NCBI GenBank assembly: GCA_003135135.1
Contig: PLDK01000030.1
Location: 1 to 64,000, forward strand
Source: Deltaproteobacteria bacterium
GTDB taxonomy: Bacteria; Desulfobacterota; Binatia; Binatales; Binataceae
Direction of reading: 5' to 3'
Length of the DNA stretch: 64,000 nucleotides
Shown: positions 29,995 through 39,284 of the stretch, piece by piece
Layout: every line of letters begins with the position of its first letter
Position numbering within the stretch: position 1 is the stretch's first letter
Notes under the pieces: generated by a model
The model's database searches: none
Told to the model about the DNA's origin: nothing
The model's input: the letters and a program-made list of their open reading frames with translations, nothing else
Program-made: the position numbers and the translations under genes

Positions 29995-31983
29995 TCAGAC
30001 GGCTCTGATCGCGCCTGTCGAAGCCTCATCGGCGGGACCGACGAAATCGAACGCGAGCCATCCGCGCAGCGGATCGACGCGACTCACTTGCACCATTATC
30101 CGCATCTGATTCGGCAAGGTGGGCGCGCCGTGCAAGGTTCCGCGCACGGCGAAATCAGCTAGTTCCGCACTTTGGCCTTCGCGTGCGACATAGGCAAGAA
30201 TTGGCCCGTCAAGGGCGTGACGCTCGAGGTAGCGGAGAGTCCAGTAACGCTTGGCGCGTCGTTCGAGCTCGCGCCCGGAAGCCTCCGCATTTTCGGCACC
30301 GGCGAGCACGGTAAGTAATTCATCGACGGTGTAAATCGGCGTCTGGTTGTCGCGATTCTTAAGCGCACCCAACAGTTGCCGCTGCATGACCAAATCGGCG
30401 TAGCGGCGGATCGGTGAGCTCAACTGCGCGTAAAAGTCGAGTCCGATTCCGGCGTGGTATTCCGGGTGCAACGACAGGCGCGGGCGCTGCGACGCCGGAT
30501 CGCCACCAAGTTGCGGCTGCACACGGTAAATGATCGGAATCCGGTTCTCGGCGGCGTAGCGAGCGGCGACAAAATTGCTCAGCACCATGAACTCCGCCAC
30601 CAGCGTGCGACCCGGCGACGCGTTATCGACCACGCTGATTTCCACGTCGTCGCCGTGCACCCGGACCTTGGCCTCGCGCCGCTGCACGAGGATTGCACCG
30701 GCGGTGCGGCGCCGCTGACGAAGCCCGATAGCGGCGCCGTGCAGGCGGGAAACGGTAGCGGCGTCGTCGTCGGCGCAGGCCCCTGACTCGAGAATGCGAT
30801 CGACCTGGTCGTAGTCGAGTCGGCGCATGATTGGAATTCGCGCGGGATAGATCGAGCTTTCGACGAGCGCGCCGTCGGCCGACAACCGCACGTCGGTGGT
30901 CAGCACGGGGCGATCTTCGCCGGCGATCAAGCTCGCGGCGCGGCATGAAATCGGATCGGGAAGCATCCTGATGGTTGTTTCAGGCAGATAAACCGTGGTT
31001 GCGCGTGCGGCCGCCTCCTGGTCCATCGCGCCGCCCTTGATGACGAAATCGGCAACCAGCGCTATATGCACGCGCACCCGCATGCCGCCGTCGGCGAGCG
31101 CCTCGCAACTGAGAGCGTCGTCAACCTCGACGGTGTCGTCGTCATCCACGGTGACGGCGTATCCGCCATCGGAAATCGCGCGTGGGCCAGGCACCGCCTC
31201 GGCCGCCTCCTTCATGACGGCGGCGCTGAATTCGTCCTTGAGCCCGGCGATGAACGCGAAACGCGGTACGCGCGGGCGCGCCCCGAGCCGCTCCAAAATT
31301 TCGAAAGCCGCTTCGGCGGGATCGACCTCGGGCGCCGCCTGCGCGAGCATCTGGGTCATATCGCGGCTGCGCGTGAACGGGTTCTTGAGATAGCGCGAGA
31401 GCTCTTCGATGATCGCGGCCGCTTCGGCGGCAGGCGGCATCTCGGCGCCGTTGAGGACATCGCGAAGCTGCTTCTGGATTTTACGATAGTCGTCGCTGCG
31501 CGCCCGAATCCGATCGTTCTGCATCCGCAGCCGTTCGACCTGATCGGGCGTGCGCGGCACAAAATCCATGTGGCGGCGGACGAAGTAGATGCGATCGCCC
31601 AGCAGCGCCTCGAGCATCACGGAGGCTGCGGCATTCGATCGCCGGCCGAAGAACAACTCGGCAAGTTCTGCGGCGGAAAAGCTGCGCCCCTGCTCCTGGG
31701 CGACTTCCCACAGCAACTGGAGATCGAGTTCGGCGGCCAGTTCGGCGCGCTCGCGCTCCAGGTCGGCGAGCGCCTCGGCGACGTCTTCGCGATCGGCGCG
31801 GCGATCCGGATGGCGCATCAGGACCAGATCGCGCGGAACCAGCCGCTCGTGTCCGGCGGAATCGATCACGGCGAGATGGCGTTCCTGTTCCCGGGTGACC
31901 AGGGCAGCCCTGAGCCGCCCCTGGTCGAGGTACTCGACAATAGTGCCGGCGTATTTGATCGGCGATGACACGTCAAAATTCAT
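29995..31983 (-). CDS. RNase II-type exoribonuclease (RNB domain)
   Basis: A 662-residue RNB-domain protein. The catalytic block reads VTVDDDDTVEVDDALS, where E. coli RNase II has four aspartates; the second is glutamate here, as in cyanobacterial and chloroplast-type RNase II. Further family blocks are IALVADFVIKGGAMDQEA, TTVYLPETTIRMLPDPIS, SPIRRYADLVMQRQL and, at the N-terminus, a small beta-barrel-like segment. The C-terminal S1 domain is short. It degrades RNA 3' to 5'. It is a single gene divergent from the 32056 gene. Confidence 0.82.
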   Translation of the reverse strand: MNFDVSSPIKYAGTIVEYLDQGRLRAALVTREQERHLAVIDSAGHERLVPRDLVLMRHPDRRADREDVAEALADLERERAELAAELDLQLLWEVAQEQGRSFSAAELAELFFGRRSNAAASVMLEALLGDRIYFVRRHMDFVPRTPDQVERLRMQNDRIRARSDDYRKIQKQLRDVLNGAEMPPAAEAAAIIEELSRYLKNPFTRSRDMTQMLAQAAPEVDPAEAAFEILERLGARPRVPRFAFIAGLKDEFSAAVMKEAAEAVPGPRAISDGGYAVTVDDDDTVEVDDALSCEALADGGMRVRVHIALVADFVIKGGAMDQEAAARATTVYLPETTIRMLPDPISCRAASLIAGEDRPVLTTDVRLSADGALVESSIYPARIPIMRRLDYDQVDRILESGACADDDAATVSRLHGAAIGLRQRRRTAGAILVQRREAKVRVHGDDVEISVVDNASPGRTLVAEFMVLSNFVAARYAAENRIPIIYRVQPQLGGDPASQRPRLSLHPEYHAGIGLDFYAQLSSPIRRYADLVMQRQLLGALKNRDNQTPIYTVDELLTVLAGAENAEASGRELERRAKRYWTLRYLERHALDGPILAYVAREGQSAELADFAVRGTLHGAPTLPNQMRIMVQVSRVDPLRGWLAFDFVGPADEASTGAIRAV

Positions 31984-32055
31984 TTTGACGACCCCCGCGA
32001 CGTAAGACTATATGGAAGAGCGAACAATCGCCGGAAAAAGGATCGGGCAAGCGGC

Positions 32056-32271
32056 GTGAGCAAGAGAATTCAGATCGACCTGCCCGACGAGCTGTTTGGG
32101 CAGCTCATGCGGGTCGCGGAGGCGATGGGGATTTCGAATCCCGACGAAGCCGCGACCATCGGGCTGGCAGAGTGGCTCTCGCGCCGCAAGTCAGAACTGG
32201 ATGACCGGGATCCAAACGAAAAATACGTTGTCAACGAGGCACTTGATGAACTTCTCGAAAAGAAAAAGTAA
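32056..32271 (+). CDS. Small protein, possible ribbon-helix-helix type
   Basis: A 71-residue protein from a GTG with AAGGA upstream. The start (KRIQIDLPDELFGQLMRVAE) looks like a ribbon-helix-helix strand followed by two helices (ISNPDEAATIGLAEWLSRRK), then a charged tail ending LDELLEKKK. This fits small DNA-binding or antitoxin proteins, though no toxin is adjacent. Its 3' end overlaps the start of the next gene by 26 bases. Confidence 0.55.
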   Translation: MSKRIQIDLPDELFGQLMRVAEAMGISNPDEAATIGLAEWLSRRKSELDDRDPNEKYVVNEALDELLEKKK

Positions 32272-33304
32272 CTTCTCGGTTTTCTCAGTCTCCGCCATCG
32301 CGTTCAGTGTCGCCGCCCTGACGATCGCCGCGTTGCCGAGCGTGACCAACTCGATCGCGAGCGCGGCGGGCAAGGGTCTGGACGTGGAAGTACCGTTCGA
32401 GATCAATGCGCTGAAGGCGCCCGGCCTCGTCGCACCGTACTTCCTGCAGGATAACCACGGCGTCATGGTGGTGTCCGACCAGGCGGGGGGAGTCTTCACG
32501 GTCACCTTCGGCGGCAAGGTGACGCCGCTGGCGGCCAAGTCGAAGATCAAGAACCCGGCCGGAGTCGCGATCGGTCCGGCGGGATTCGGCTCATACGAGG
32601 GCAATGTTTTCGTGCTCAATACCGCCGGTGATATCAAGGCGCCGTGCGAGGTCGAACGAATCGACAAGTCCGGCGCGCTCAGCACGTTCGCTAAACTGCC
32701 CGACGCGGGCGCGGCTCCGACCGAATGCCGCGATCTGGAATTTGGCGCGGCCGGGACACCATTCGCAGGCAAGCTCTACGCGGCGACCAGCGGCAACGCA
32801 ACAATTTATTCGATCGACTCATCGGGCAAGGCGAGCGTATTCGGCACCTACAACAAACCGGTCGTATTCGAGCTGACCACGATAACATTTCCACGCGCGT
32901 CGGATTCCAAGGCGGCTAACTCGATGCTGGTCGGGATGCGCGCGATTGGGGCTGGAGTGTCGAAGGTCGGCCGCATCAGCATGGTCGGCCCCGACGGCAA
33001 GATGAAAGATGAAGTTTACCTGGTCGGATTCATCCGTCCGTCGGGCTTCGCGTGGGCGCCGTCAAGCTTCGGGTCATACGGTGACGAGTTGATGGTCGCG
33101 GACACCGGCAAATTTGGTTCCGAGAACAACTACGAACGGGACGGCAGCATCTATCGAGTGGAGAAAGGGATCGCTCGGGGGTTCGCCGCGGGCCTGATGG
33201 ATCCGACGGACATGAAGTTCTTCGGCAACAAGGCGGTGATTTGCGATCCTACCGAGAAGGGGAAAGGACAGGGCGCAATCGTGATTATCTCGTCGCTGCT
33301 GTAG
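32246..33304 (+). CDS. Secreted beta-propeller-like protein
   Basis: A 352-residue protein with a long signal peptide (hydrophobic run about residues 14-36, then AAG). The mature part has repeated short strands with Gly-Asp turns (DQAGGVFTVTFGGKVTPLA, GSYEGNVFVLNTAGDIKAPC, DGSIYRVEKGIARGFAAGLM) that suggest an NHL/SMP-30-type propeller. No catalytic residues could be assigned. ATG at 32246 has GAGG upstream; a longer in-frame opening lies inside the preceding gene. It runs to within 40 bases of the convergent lipoprotein gene. Confidence 0.65.
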   Translation: MNFSKRKSNFSVFSVSAIAFSVAALTIAALPSVTNSIASAAGKGLDVEVPFEINALKAPGLVAPYFLQDNHGVMVVSDQAGGVFTVTFGGKVTPLAAKSKIKNPAGVAIGPAGFGSYEGNVFVLNTAGDIKAPCEVERIDKSGALSTFAKLPDAGAAPTECRDLEFGAAGTPFAGKLYAATSGNATIYSIDSSGKASVFGTYNKPVVFELTTITFPRASDSKAANSMLVGMRAIGAGVSKVGRISMVGPDGKMKDEVYLVGFIRPSGFAWAPSSFGSYGDELMVADTGKFGSENNYERDGSIYRVEKGIARGFAAGLMDPTDMKFFGNKAVICDPTEKGKGQGAIVIISSLL

Positions 33305-33344
33305 GGCGCGTACTAGAGTATAGCAACCGAATAAACTTGGCCGA

Positions 33345-34073
33345 TCAGCGCCAGGGTTCGCGGACGACTTCGGTGTCGCCGGTCTCGCGATCGACCAGTA
33401 GCATCTCGACCTGGTTGTATTGTCCCTTGGGAAAGAAAACGTAGCCGCTCACCGTGAAGTCCTTGCGGACTTCCTCGGGTTTGAGCGAGACCGCCTCGAT
33501 CTGCTGCTTGGCCTGCTGGTCGGCTCTCGATTGGCCTTTTTCGGCGCCGCGGATAATGCCCATTCCACCGCCGAACGCACTGCCGATTAGCGCGCCAGCG
33601 CCCGGAGATCCGAAGCCCCAGCCGCCCGATGAACCAGCAGCGCCGGCGACTGCTCCCGCGGCAGCGCCCACTGCGGCGCCCCCGATGCCGCTGACGGCGG
33701 CGCTTTGGATCGCTCCTTCCAGCTCCTTGGCACTGCCGGCCTGTCGGGCCGCCTCACCCGGTGGGAGAGGAGCGACTCGTTCGCCGGCGCCGTTGAGCGC
33801 AAACACCTGGCTTGGCGCGACCGCGCGTGGCGCGTCGGTGCCGTTGGCAATCGACACGTAGACAGGGGTTACCTCGCCGACGGTAGGCGCGGCCGCGACG
33901 CTTACGGCCAGTTGGCCTTGTTGCGGAGTCGCCACGACATTGGGGGAATGCGCGATGGGCGGCGGCGCAACGGCGCATCCGGAAATTGCGACCGCTGCCG
34001 CGATTGCGCCGGCTCGGAGTCCGATGGCAAAGCTTCGATTCATCCCGGACGCGGTTCGATTCTTCATAAGCAT
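33345..34073 (-). CDS. Glycine-rich lipoprotein
   Basis: A 242-residue protein with a lipobox (AIAAAVAISGC, cysteine about residue 33). The N-terminal mature part is a beta domain (GQLAVSVAAAPTVGEVTPVY). A long Gly/Ala segment (GIGGAAVGAAAGAVAGAAGS and on) could insert into a membrane. The C-terminal strand pair (FTVSGYVFFPKGQYNQVEML) follows. It resembles glycine-zipper outer-membrane lipoproteins of unknown role. It stands alone between two short intergenic gaps. Confidence 0.6.
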   Translation of the reverse strand: MLMKNRTASGMNRSFAIGLRAGAIAAAVAISGCAVAPPPIAHSPNVVATPQQGQLAVSVAAAPTVGEVTPVYVSIANGTDAPRAVAPSQVFALNGAGERVAPLPPGEAARQAGSAKELEGAIQSAAVSGIGGAAVGAAAGAVAGAAGSSGGWGFGSPGAGALIGSAFGGGMGIIRGAEKGQSRADQQAKQQIEAVSLKPEEVRKDFTVSGYVFFPKGQYNQVEMLLVDRETGDTEVVREPWR

Positions 34074-34252
34074 CGCGAATGATCTTTCAGAGTCTCATTT
34101 CAATCTCTGCTGCGACGCAAGTCCATAGCCGCCCGCCTCGCATATATAGACGCAGCGCATGGACGGGGGTTTCGACGAACACGCGAGCGATTGACGGTTC
34201 GTAGGCACCGCGGGCTTGCCAAAAATGTCCTTTTCGCTGAGGTAGCGGCCAA

Positions 34253-34744
34253 CTAGCGACGGGGGTGGTGGGGGCCCCCGCCACCAAGTCCACGGCCAAT
34301 AAAAGGTCCGGGGGCGAATCCGCCAATCCAGATTAGCGGCGGAGGAAAAAACCCACCGTTCAAGGCATTCAATGAGGCAACTTCCTGGTCCCCCGATTCG
34401 GCGGCATACTCTGCAGTGTCGTTTTCCTGTCTCAGCGCCATCTGGTAGTGGTCGAATTCGTTTTCGTGTCCCTCATACACGCATGCGCAGACGTCAGGGT
34501 CGTAGTACCAGTAGACCTTGCCGGATTGGGCCGCATAGCTGCGAATCTCGTACGGCGGAAGATTTTCCACGAGCCCGACTTTATCGGAAGTGTCGAGTTT
34601 GATCGTGGTGAAGCCCGCGTCGGAGAGCATCGCTTCGGTTTTTTGAACGGCCTCGGGCCGCGAGGCTTCATAGTGATGGTATAGGGAGCAACCCGGCACG
34701 ATCAGCGCCAATAGAATCGCGACAACGAACAGCTTTTGCGGCAA
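34253..34744 (-). CDS. Small lipoprotein
   Basis: About 163 residues from a TTG, chosen because it places a lipoprotein signal (LFVVAILLALIVPGC) at the N-terminus; the open frame continues upstream without a plausible leader. The mature part has a DUF-like alpha/beta domain (TEAMLSDAGFTTIKLDTSDK, then VYWYYDPDVCACVYEGHENE) and a proline/glycine-rich tail (GLGGGGPHHP). It is on the opposite strand to the tRNA gene. No recognised family. Confidence 0.55.
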   Translation of the reverse strand: MPQKLFVVAILLALIVPGCSLYHHYEASRPEAVQKTEAMLSDAGFTTIKLDTSDKVGLVENLPPYEIRSYAAQSGKVYWYYDPDVCACVYEGHENEFDHYQMALRQENDTAEYAAESGDQEVASLNALNGGFFPPPLIWIGGFAPGPFIGRGLGGGGPHHPRR

Positions 34745-34949
34745 GGAGTCCGCCTTTTCGTCGATGCAGTCGGCGACCGTCAGGATGCACGGCGCGCCGC
34801 GGCATCGAGCATATATCGATCGCGCGCCAGATCGAAAGAACAATTGCGAGGTCGCTCTGAATCGCGGCAGGGGGGCGTGCGTGGGCAGACCGATGCGCCA
34901 TCTTCGCGCGCGGGCGTCTTTATGATTTAACGATCTTGTTCGCATACGG

Positions 34950-35034
34950 GCCGGGGTGGCGAAATGGCATACGCAGAGGACTTAAAATCCTCTGGAGTGA
35001 AAGCTCCGTGCGGGTTCGAGTCCCGCCCCCGGCA
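34950..35034 (+). tRNA. tRNA-Leu(UAA)
   Basis: An 85-base cloverleaf. The acceptor stem GCCGGGG pairs with CCCCGGC, discriminator A. The anticodon stem-loop GAGGA-CTTAAAA-TCCTC gives anticodon TAA. It has the long variable arm of a class II tRNA and a T-arm GCGGG-TTCGAGT-CCCGC. The 3' CCA is not encoded. No integrase lies beside it. Confidence 0.95.
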
Positions 35035-35066
35035 TGGTCACTAAGTGCGATCTATTGAGAAGGCGC

Positions 35067-35096
35067 AAAAAAACGGAGGCGGCCATGAGGGCCGCC
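35067..35096 (-). terminator. Intrinsic terminator for DUF992 gene
   Basis: On the minus strand, GGCGGCC-loop-GGCCGCC followed after four bases by a T-run (35067-35073). It lies 39 bases beyond the DUF992 stop. Confidence 0.75.
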
Positions 35097-35134
35097 CCCG
35101 CTGTACATAACTCCGACGTAAGCGAAAATGCTGG

Positions 35135-35683
35135 CTACGGAGTGCTCTTCGCCGGCTTCGCTTCGTTGAACTTCAACGTCATCTCGGCAACTCCTGCCGC
35201 GAAGTTCAAGCCGTTCTGTCCTTCGATCGAGACCGGCTGCAATGCGATCGAGGCGTTCAAGCCTCCGACCAATACGTTGGCGCCCGCGCCGACTCCAACC
35301 GTTGCGCTCGCGGTCGCTCCGCCGTAGTGACCCGCAAGTGAACCCTGGCCGAGGTTGATGGTCGGGGAGAGGACTGCCCACATAATTACGCCCGACTGAA
35401 GGTATCCGATATCAACGCCTAACTTTGTGATCGAACCCGTGTAATACTCGGTGTAGTCCGGCTTCAGGGCATACGCGCACTGTAGCTTGCGCGACGAGCC
35501 GAAAATCCATCCCCATCCGGACGCGACGTGACAAGTCAGGTATCCTGCCCGAACGGCTGCCCCTCCGCCGGATGCAGGCGCCGCTGCGGGCGCTGCGCCT
35601 TGGGCGCGTGCCGATGGTGCACCCGCGGCCATTGCCACTGCCAACCCCAGTGCGATTACCATTCCTCGTGCTTTCGAATTCAT
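35135..35683 (-). CDS. DUF992-family exported protein
   Basis: A 182-residue protein with a signal peptide (MVIALGLAVAMAAGAPSARA). The mature part matches DUF992: AGYLTCHVASGWGWIFGSSR, CAYALKPDYTEYYTGSITKLGVDIGY, HYGGATASATVGVGAGANVL and a closing SIALQPVSIEGQNGLN. Function unknown; the family is periplasmic or outer-membrane associated. Two cysteines in the first block may form a disulfide. A strong terminator follows. Confidence 0.85.
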   Translation of the reverse strand: MNSKARGMVIALGLAVAMAAGAPSARAQGAAPAAAPASGGGAAVRAGYLTCHVASGWGWIFGSSRKLQCAYALKPDYTEYYTGSITKLGVDIGYLQSGVIMWAVLSPTINLGQGSLAGHYGGATASATVGVGAGANVLVGGLNASIALQPVSIEGQNGLNFAAGVAEMTLKFNEAKPAKSTP

Positions 35684-35911
35684 TTTCTCCTCCGTCTATG
35701 CTGAGGCCTTCCGTTCCGGTTGGCCGGACCCGTGGAAACTTCCTCACGTTAGTTTACCCAGTCGAACATGCAAACTCGCATATTTGCTTGGCCAAATGCA
35801 ATATGGGCCGTCTGAGTTCGAGCAACTGTACTTATCCACTTGACTATGAACTTCTAATGCAGCACCATCCTGCGGTCTTTGTTGAAGCCAAAACCCCTGG
35901 AGAATCCATTG

Positions 35912-36421
35912 ATGAGCCTCAAGACTATTCTCGTAAATTTCACCGTAGCTTCGCTGGTCGTCTGCACGGTCGGACTGAGCCGTCCGGCCTCAGCGCAGAA
36001 CCCGCCGACCTCACAGAAGCAGCTCGACATCGCGGCCGCCCGCGCACAGCGCAAGGCAACGGTCGGCGCCAACATGAATCTGACCGCCGATGAAGCGACC
36101 AGGTTCTGGCCGGTTTACGACGCCTACGAAGCGAAGATGGATCGCATCGAAGACCGCCACATCAGAGAGCTCAAGGAATTTGCGGCCAAGTATAATAATC
36201 TCACCGACGCCGATGCGAAGAAGAAGCTCGACGAGGTAATCGCCATTGCGCAGGCGCGGCTTGACGTGCAGAAAGAATTCATTGCGCAGTTCCGCGCCGT
36301 TGTCTCGCAAGTGAAGGTGACGCGGTTCTATCAAATTGACAACAAGATACAGGCGTTGATCCAGTGTGACATCGCGCAATTGGTGCCGCTGGCGCAATCG
36401 CCGGGCGAGGTCGCTCAATAG
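35912..36421 (+). CDS. Secreted helical protein of unknown function
   Basis: A 169-residue protein with a signal peptide (SLKTILVNFTVASLVVCTVG, cleavage after ASA). The mature part is helical and charged (MNLTADEATRFWPVYDAYEA, then MDRIEDRHIRELKEFAAKYN), like periplasmic Spy/CpxP-type or similar helical proteins, but no LTxxQ repeat is seen. ATG at 35912 has GGAGA upstream. Stands alone. Confidence 0.6.
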   Translation: MSLKTILVNFTVASLVVCTVGLSRPASAQNPPTSQKQLDIAAARAQRKATVGANMNLTADEATRFWPVYDAYEAKMDRIEDRHIRELKEFAAKYNNLTDADAKKKLDEVIAIAQARLDVQKEFIAQFRAVVSQVKVTRFYQIDNKIQALIQCDIAQLVPLAQSPGEVAQ

Positions 36422-36650
36422 TCAATCAGTCTGGGACCAGTGAACAGGATCCGCCCGCAAGTTGCGCGACCTATGCGCAGATCGCGCCCGCCAGGGCGAA
36501 CACGATTGATCGATTAATGATTCGTCGTCTGTTGCAGCAGTGCAACTTATGCGCCTCTGGCGTTCCGACGGTGCAATTGGCATTATTTACCTCGTAAGCA
36601 CTTTGGATCGTCAGCGTCAGATGATCTTACTAAAAGGGAAGGGTGCTCGA

Positions 36651-36821
36651 ATGAATGCGATAAACCGGTTCTATGTGCGGATTCGTGAATCGTCGAGCGG
36701 ACAGACGATGACTGAGTATGTGCTGATTGTCACGGCCGTCGCCGTAGTCGTTTACGCCGGATACCAGTCTTTTGGCGTAGAGGTTAGTGCAAGCGTGACG
36801 GCGACCAACAATTTAATGTAG
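36651..36821 (+). CDS. Flp-type (type IVb) pilin
   Basis: A 56-residue protein with the Flp/Fap signature: short basic leader (MNAINRFYVRIRESS), then GQTMTEYVLIVTAVAVVVYA forming the cleavage-adjacent glutamate/tyrosine pair and a transmembrane helix. The longer frame from 36540 adds a non-coding-like leader. Good ribosome-binding site (GGGAAGGG). No tad/cpa assembly genes are in the window. Confidence 0.75.
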   Translation: MNAINRFYVRIRESSSGQTMTEYVLIVTAVAVVVYAGYQSFGVEVSASVTATNNLM

Positions 36822-37025
36822 ATTCGACCGTAGATTCGACGCGTTCGTATCCGCGCGCGCCTTCCTCCCGACCTGCTGAGTCGATTTGGGCATCAACCCC
36901 ATTCAAACAGATTAGCGACTTTCTATCGCCGGCCGTTTCGAGCGACGCGATGCAAAGCGGACGCGCGTCGGGAACCATACTCCGGGGCCGATAACCGTGG
37001 TAATCATGGCGCCGAAACGAAGCGA

Positions 37026-37286
37026 GTGACTGGAAGGCGGAAATCGACTCTTGCAGCCGCGATTGTTGGCGGCGCGATCGCGCTCGCGGCCGGATGCATG
37101 ACGACGCAGGAGATCGATCAGACGATCCCGCCGTACGCGTCTATTTCGGACGACGCGAGTGATCCGGCCAGCGCGCCAACACCCGCGCCGTCCGCAAGTT
37201 CATCCGGCGAATCCGGCGGGGTCATGAGCGCGATTGAAACCGTAATTATGTTTCCGTTTCACCTTATTGGTGAGGCGTTCGGATAG
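37026..37286 (+). CDS. Small lipoprotein
   Basis: 86 residues from a GTG. A leader (RRKSTLAAAIVGGAIALAAGC) ends in a lipobox cysteine. The mature part is Asp/Pro/Ser rich and disordered, ending in an amphipathic helix (VMSAIETVIMFPFHLIGEAF). It is not a known family. Confidence 0.5.
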   Translation: MTGRRKSTLAAAIVGGAIALAAGCMTTQEIDQTIPPYASISDDASDPASAPTPAPSASSSGESGGVMSAIETVIMFPFHLIGEAFG

Positions 37287-37461
37287 AACTCGAACTAGAT
37301 ATTTCGATCGCCCGCGCATCCGTTCGTGAACCCGCGAACCTTCATCAGTCCCAAGCCCCCGCGCCTGCAGCCAGAGGCCATACGATTGCCGGGCCTGCCG
37401 GCGCAATCGCCGGCCGGATTAGAATCGCTCGCGACGGCGAGCCGCCTGGTCAGGTTGCTGT

Positions 37462-37477
37462 AATGTTTTATAACATT
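37462..37477. promoter_or_regulatory. AT-rich inverted repeat upstream of PFK gene
   Basis: AATGTT-TTAT-AACATT, a 16-base inverted repeat 89 bases before the chosen PFK start. It is possibly an operator; the setting is AT-rich within a GC-rich window. Confidence 0.35.
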
Positions 37478-37565
37478 TTGTTTTCACGTTGAACTTTGCG
37501 TTTGCAGACGGATCGTGGTTGGTGCGAGTCTGGAGCAGGAGTCAAAATGGGAATCCGATGCGACG

Positions 37566-38840
37566 ATGAAGAGCGACGATAAGCAGCGAGAAACCCTCGC
37601 GATCCTGGTCGGCGGCGGTCCGGCTCCCGGGATCAACGGCGTGATCGCCTCGGCCACCATTGAGGCTATCAAGTGCGGACTGCGCGTCGTGGGACTGCGC
37701 GACGGTTATCGATGGCTCGTGGAAGGCGACACCGGGCACGTCGTCGAACTCAAAATCGAGGAGGTCAGCAGGATCCACTTCACCGGTGGTTCGATCCTGC
37801 GCACCTCGCGCACCAATCCGGCGCGCGACGAAGCGAGCCTGGGGCGCGTGATCGATGCGCTCACGGCGCTTGGCATTCGCTACCTTATCTGTATCGGCGG
37901 CGACGACACCACCTACGGTGCGGCGCGAATCGCCGAGCGCACCAGAGGCAGAATCGGCATCGTGACCGTGCCAAAAACGATCGACAACGACCTGCCGCTG
38001 CCCGAGAATGCGGCGACGTTCGGCTACGAAACCGCTCGTGCCATCGGCGCCGGGATCATCGAATCGCTGATGGAAGACGCCCGCACCACCAGCAGGTGGT
38101 ACCTGACGATCTCGATGGGCCGGAAATCGGGGTCTCTCGCGCTCGGTATGTGCAAGTCAGCCGGCGCCACGCTGGCGGTGATTCCAGAGGAATTTCGAGG
38201 CGAGAAGTTTGACCTCGCACTGGTCGTCGACACCATCGTGGGCGCGATAATCAAGCGTCGCGCCAGCGGTTACGACGACGGCGTCGCGGTCATCGCCGAA
38301 GGGATCGCAGAGCGCATGGAGGTTGGCACGCTGGCCTCGGCGGCGGCCTCGCACGCCGACGCTTACGGCCACGTGCACATCGCGGACATCCCGCTGGGTA
38401 TTGTTCTGCGCGATCAGGTGGCCGCGGCGCTCAAGCAACTCGGCGTCGACGTTACCGTGGTCGCCAAGGACATCGGCTACGAGTTACGCTGCGCGAAGCC
38501 GTTGCCATTCGACGTCGATTATACGCGAACGCTGGGCTACGGCGCGGTGCGCCACCTGCTAAGCGGCGGCTCCGATGTGCTGATCGCAGTCGCGGGTGGC
38601 CGCGTGACGCCGGTCAATTTCGAGCAACTGCTCGACCCGAGCACGGGCCGGATTCGGGTGCGGACCGTGGATGTCTCCACCGAGTCATACCAGGTGGCGC
38701 GCTCTTACATGATTCGGCTCGAGCTGGAGGACTTCGAGGAGCCGGCGCTGTCGAGGCTCGCCGAACACGCGAAGCTCTCAGCCGCGGCTTTCAAGGCGAG
38801 ATTTTTGCCTTCGGTGCGTGCCACGACTGATGGGAGATGA
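37566..38840 (+). CDS. Pyrophosphate-dependent 6-phosphofructokinase-like enzyme
   Basis: About 424 residues of the PFKA superfamily, a glycolytic enzyme phosphorylating fructose 6-phosphate. The N-terminal LAILVGGGPAPGINGVIAS binds the phosphate. The motif IGGDDT (with Asp-Asp instead of the Asp-Gly of ATP enzymes) and TVPKTIDND (Lys where ATP enzymes have Gly) are the marks of PPi-linked PFK. Further blocks are ISMGRKSGSLALGM and RTLGYGAVRHLLSGGSDV. ATG at 37566 was chosen to give the family N-terminus; GTG 37515 is in frame. Confidence 0.85.
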   Translation: MKSDDKQRETLAILVGGGPAPGINGVIASATIEAIKCGLRVVGLRDGYRWLVEGDTGHVVELKIEEVSRIHFTGGSILRTSRTNPARDEASLGRVIDALTALGIRYLICIGGDDTTYGAARIAERTRGRIGIVTVPKTIDNDLPLPENAATFGYETARAIGAGIIESLMEDARTTSRWYLTISMGRKSGSLALGMCKSAGATLAVIPEEFRGEKFDLALVVDTIVGAIIKRRASGYDDGVAVIAEGIAERMEVGTLASAAASHADAYGHVHIADIPLGIVLRDQVAAALKQLGVDVTVVAKDIGYELRCAKPLPFDVDYTRTLGYGAVRHLLSGGSDVLIAVAGGRVTPVNFEQLLDPSTGRIRVRTVDVSTESYQVARSYMIRLELEDFEEPALSRLAEHAKLSAAAFKARFLPSVRATTDGR

Positions 38841-38881
38841 GACCTTTCGCGGGTGTGCCTGCTAACTTCGCCGCGCGGACC

Positions 38882-39284
38882 TCACTGCCGGCTCAACTGC
38901 TCCACACCCCGAAGATCCATCGACCAGGGCAGCGCGGAGCGGCACCAGATTTGGCGCATCGGGCGTAGCTTGGCGCGCTGCTTGATCCCGCCGACGCGTA
39001 GCGAGTAAGTCGGCGGGTCGGTGACTGCGGAAGAATAGATAGGCGTGCCGCAATTGGGGCAGAACGCGTGGGCGCGCTTGGTGCCGCTGTCCGCGGTCTT
39101 GATGTAGATCTTCGGCTGCCCGGTGCGCAGGACGAACGTCTCGGCGGGCGCCTGGATATTGGCGCGATAGGCCGAACCCGTCAGCATCTGGCAATCGGTG
39201 CAGTGGCAGATGGCGGCCTTATCGGGGTTGACCACCGCCTCATAGGTGATCTGCCCCGCAATGACACCGGCCCTCGATCTTCAT
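38882..39284 (-). pseudogene. GFA-family zinc protein interrupted by one-base frameshift
   Basis: A glutathione-dependent formaldehyde-activating (GFA/CENP-V) family gene. The start ATG at 39284 reads KIEGRCHCG, the expected first zinc pair. A run of four G on the coding strand (39254-39257) then shifts the frame, and the rest continues one base off: QITYEAVVNPDK, CHCTDCQ, FCPNCGTPIYS and IKQRAKLRP. Removing one G joins the two parts into a complete protein of about 130 residues with all zinc cysteines. Either a homopolymer assembly error or a true frameshift. Convergent with the PFK gene. Confidence 0.7.

Noticed and set aside
34950..35034. tRNA-Leu as an attachment site for a mobile element
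   Set aside because: No integrase, direct repeat of the tRNA end or phage gene is visible nearby.
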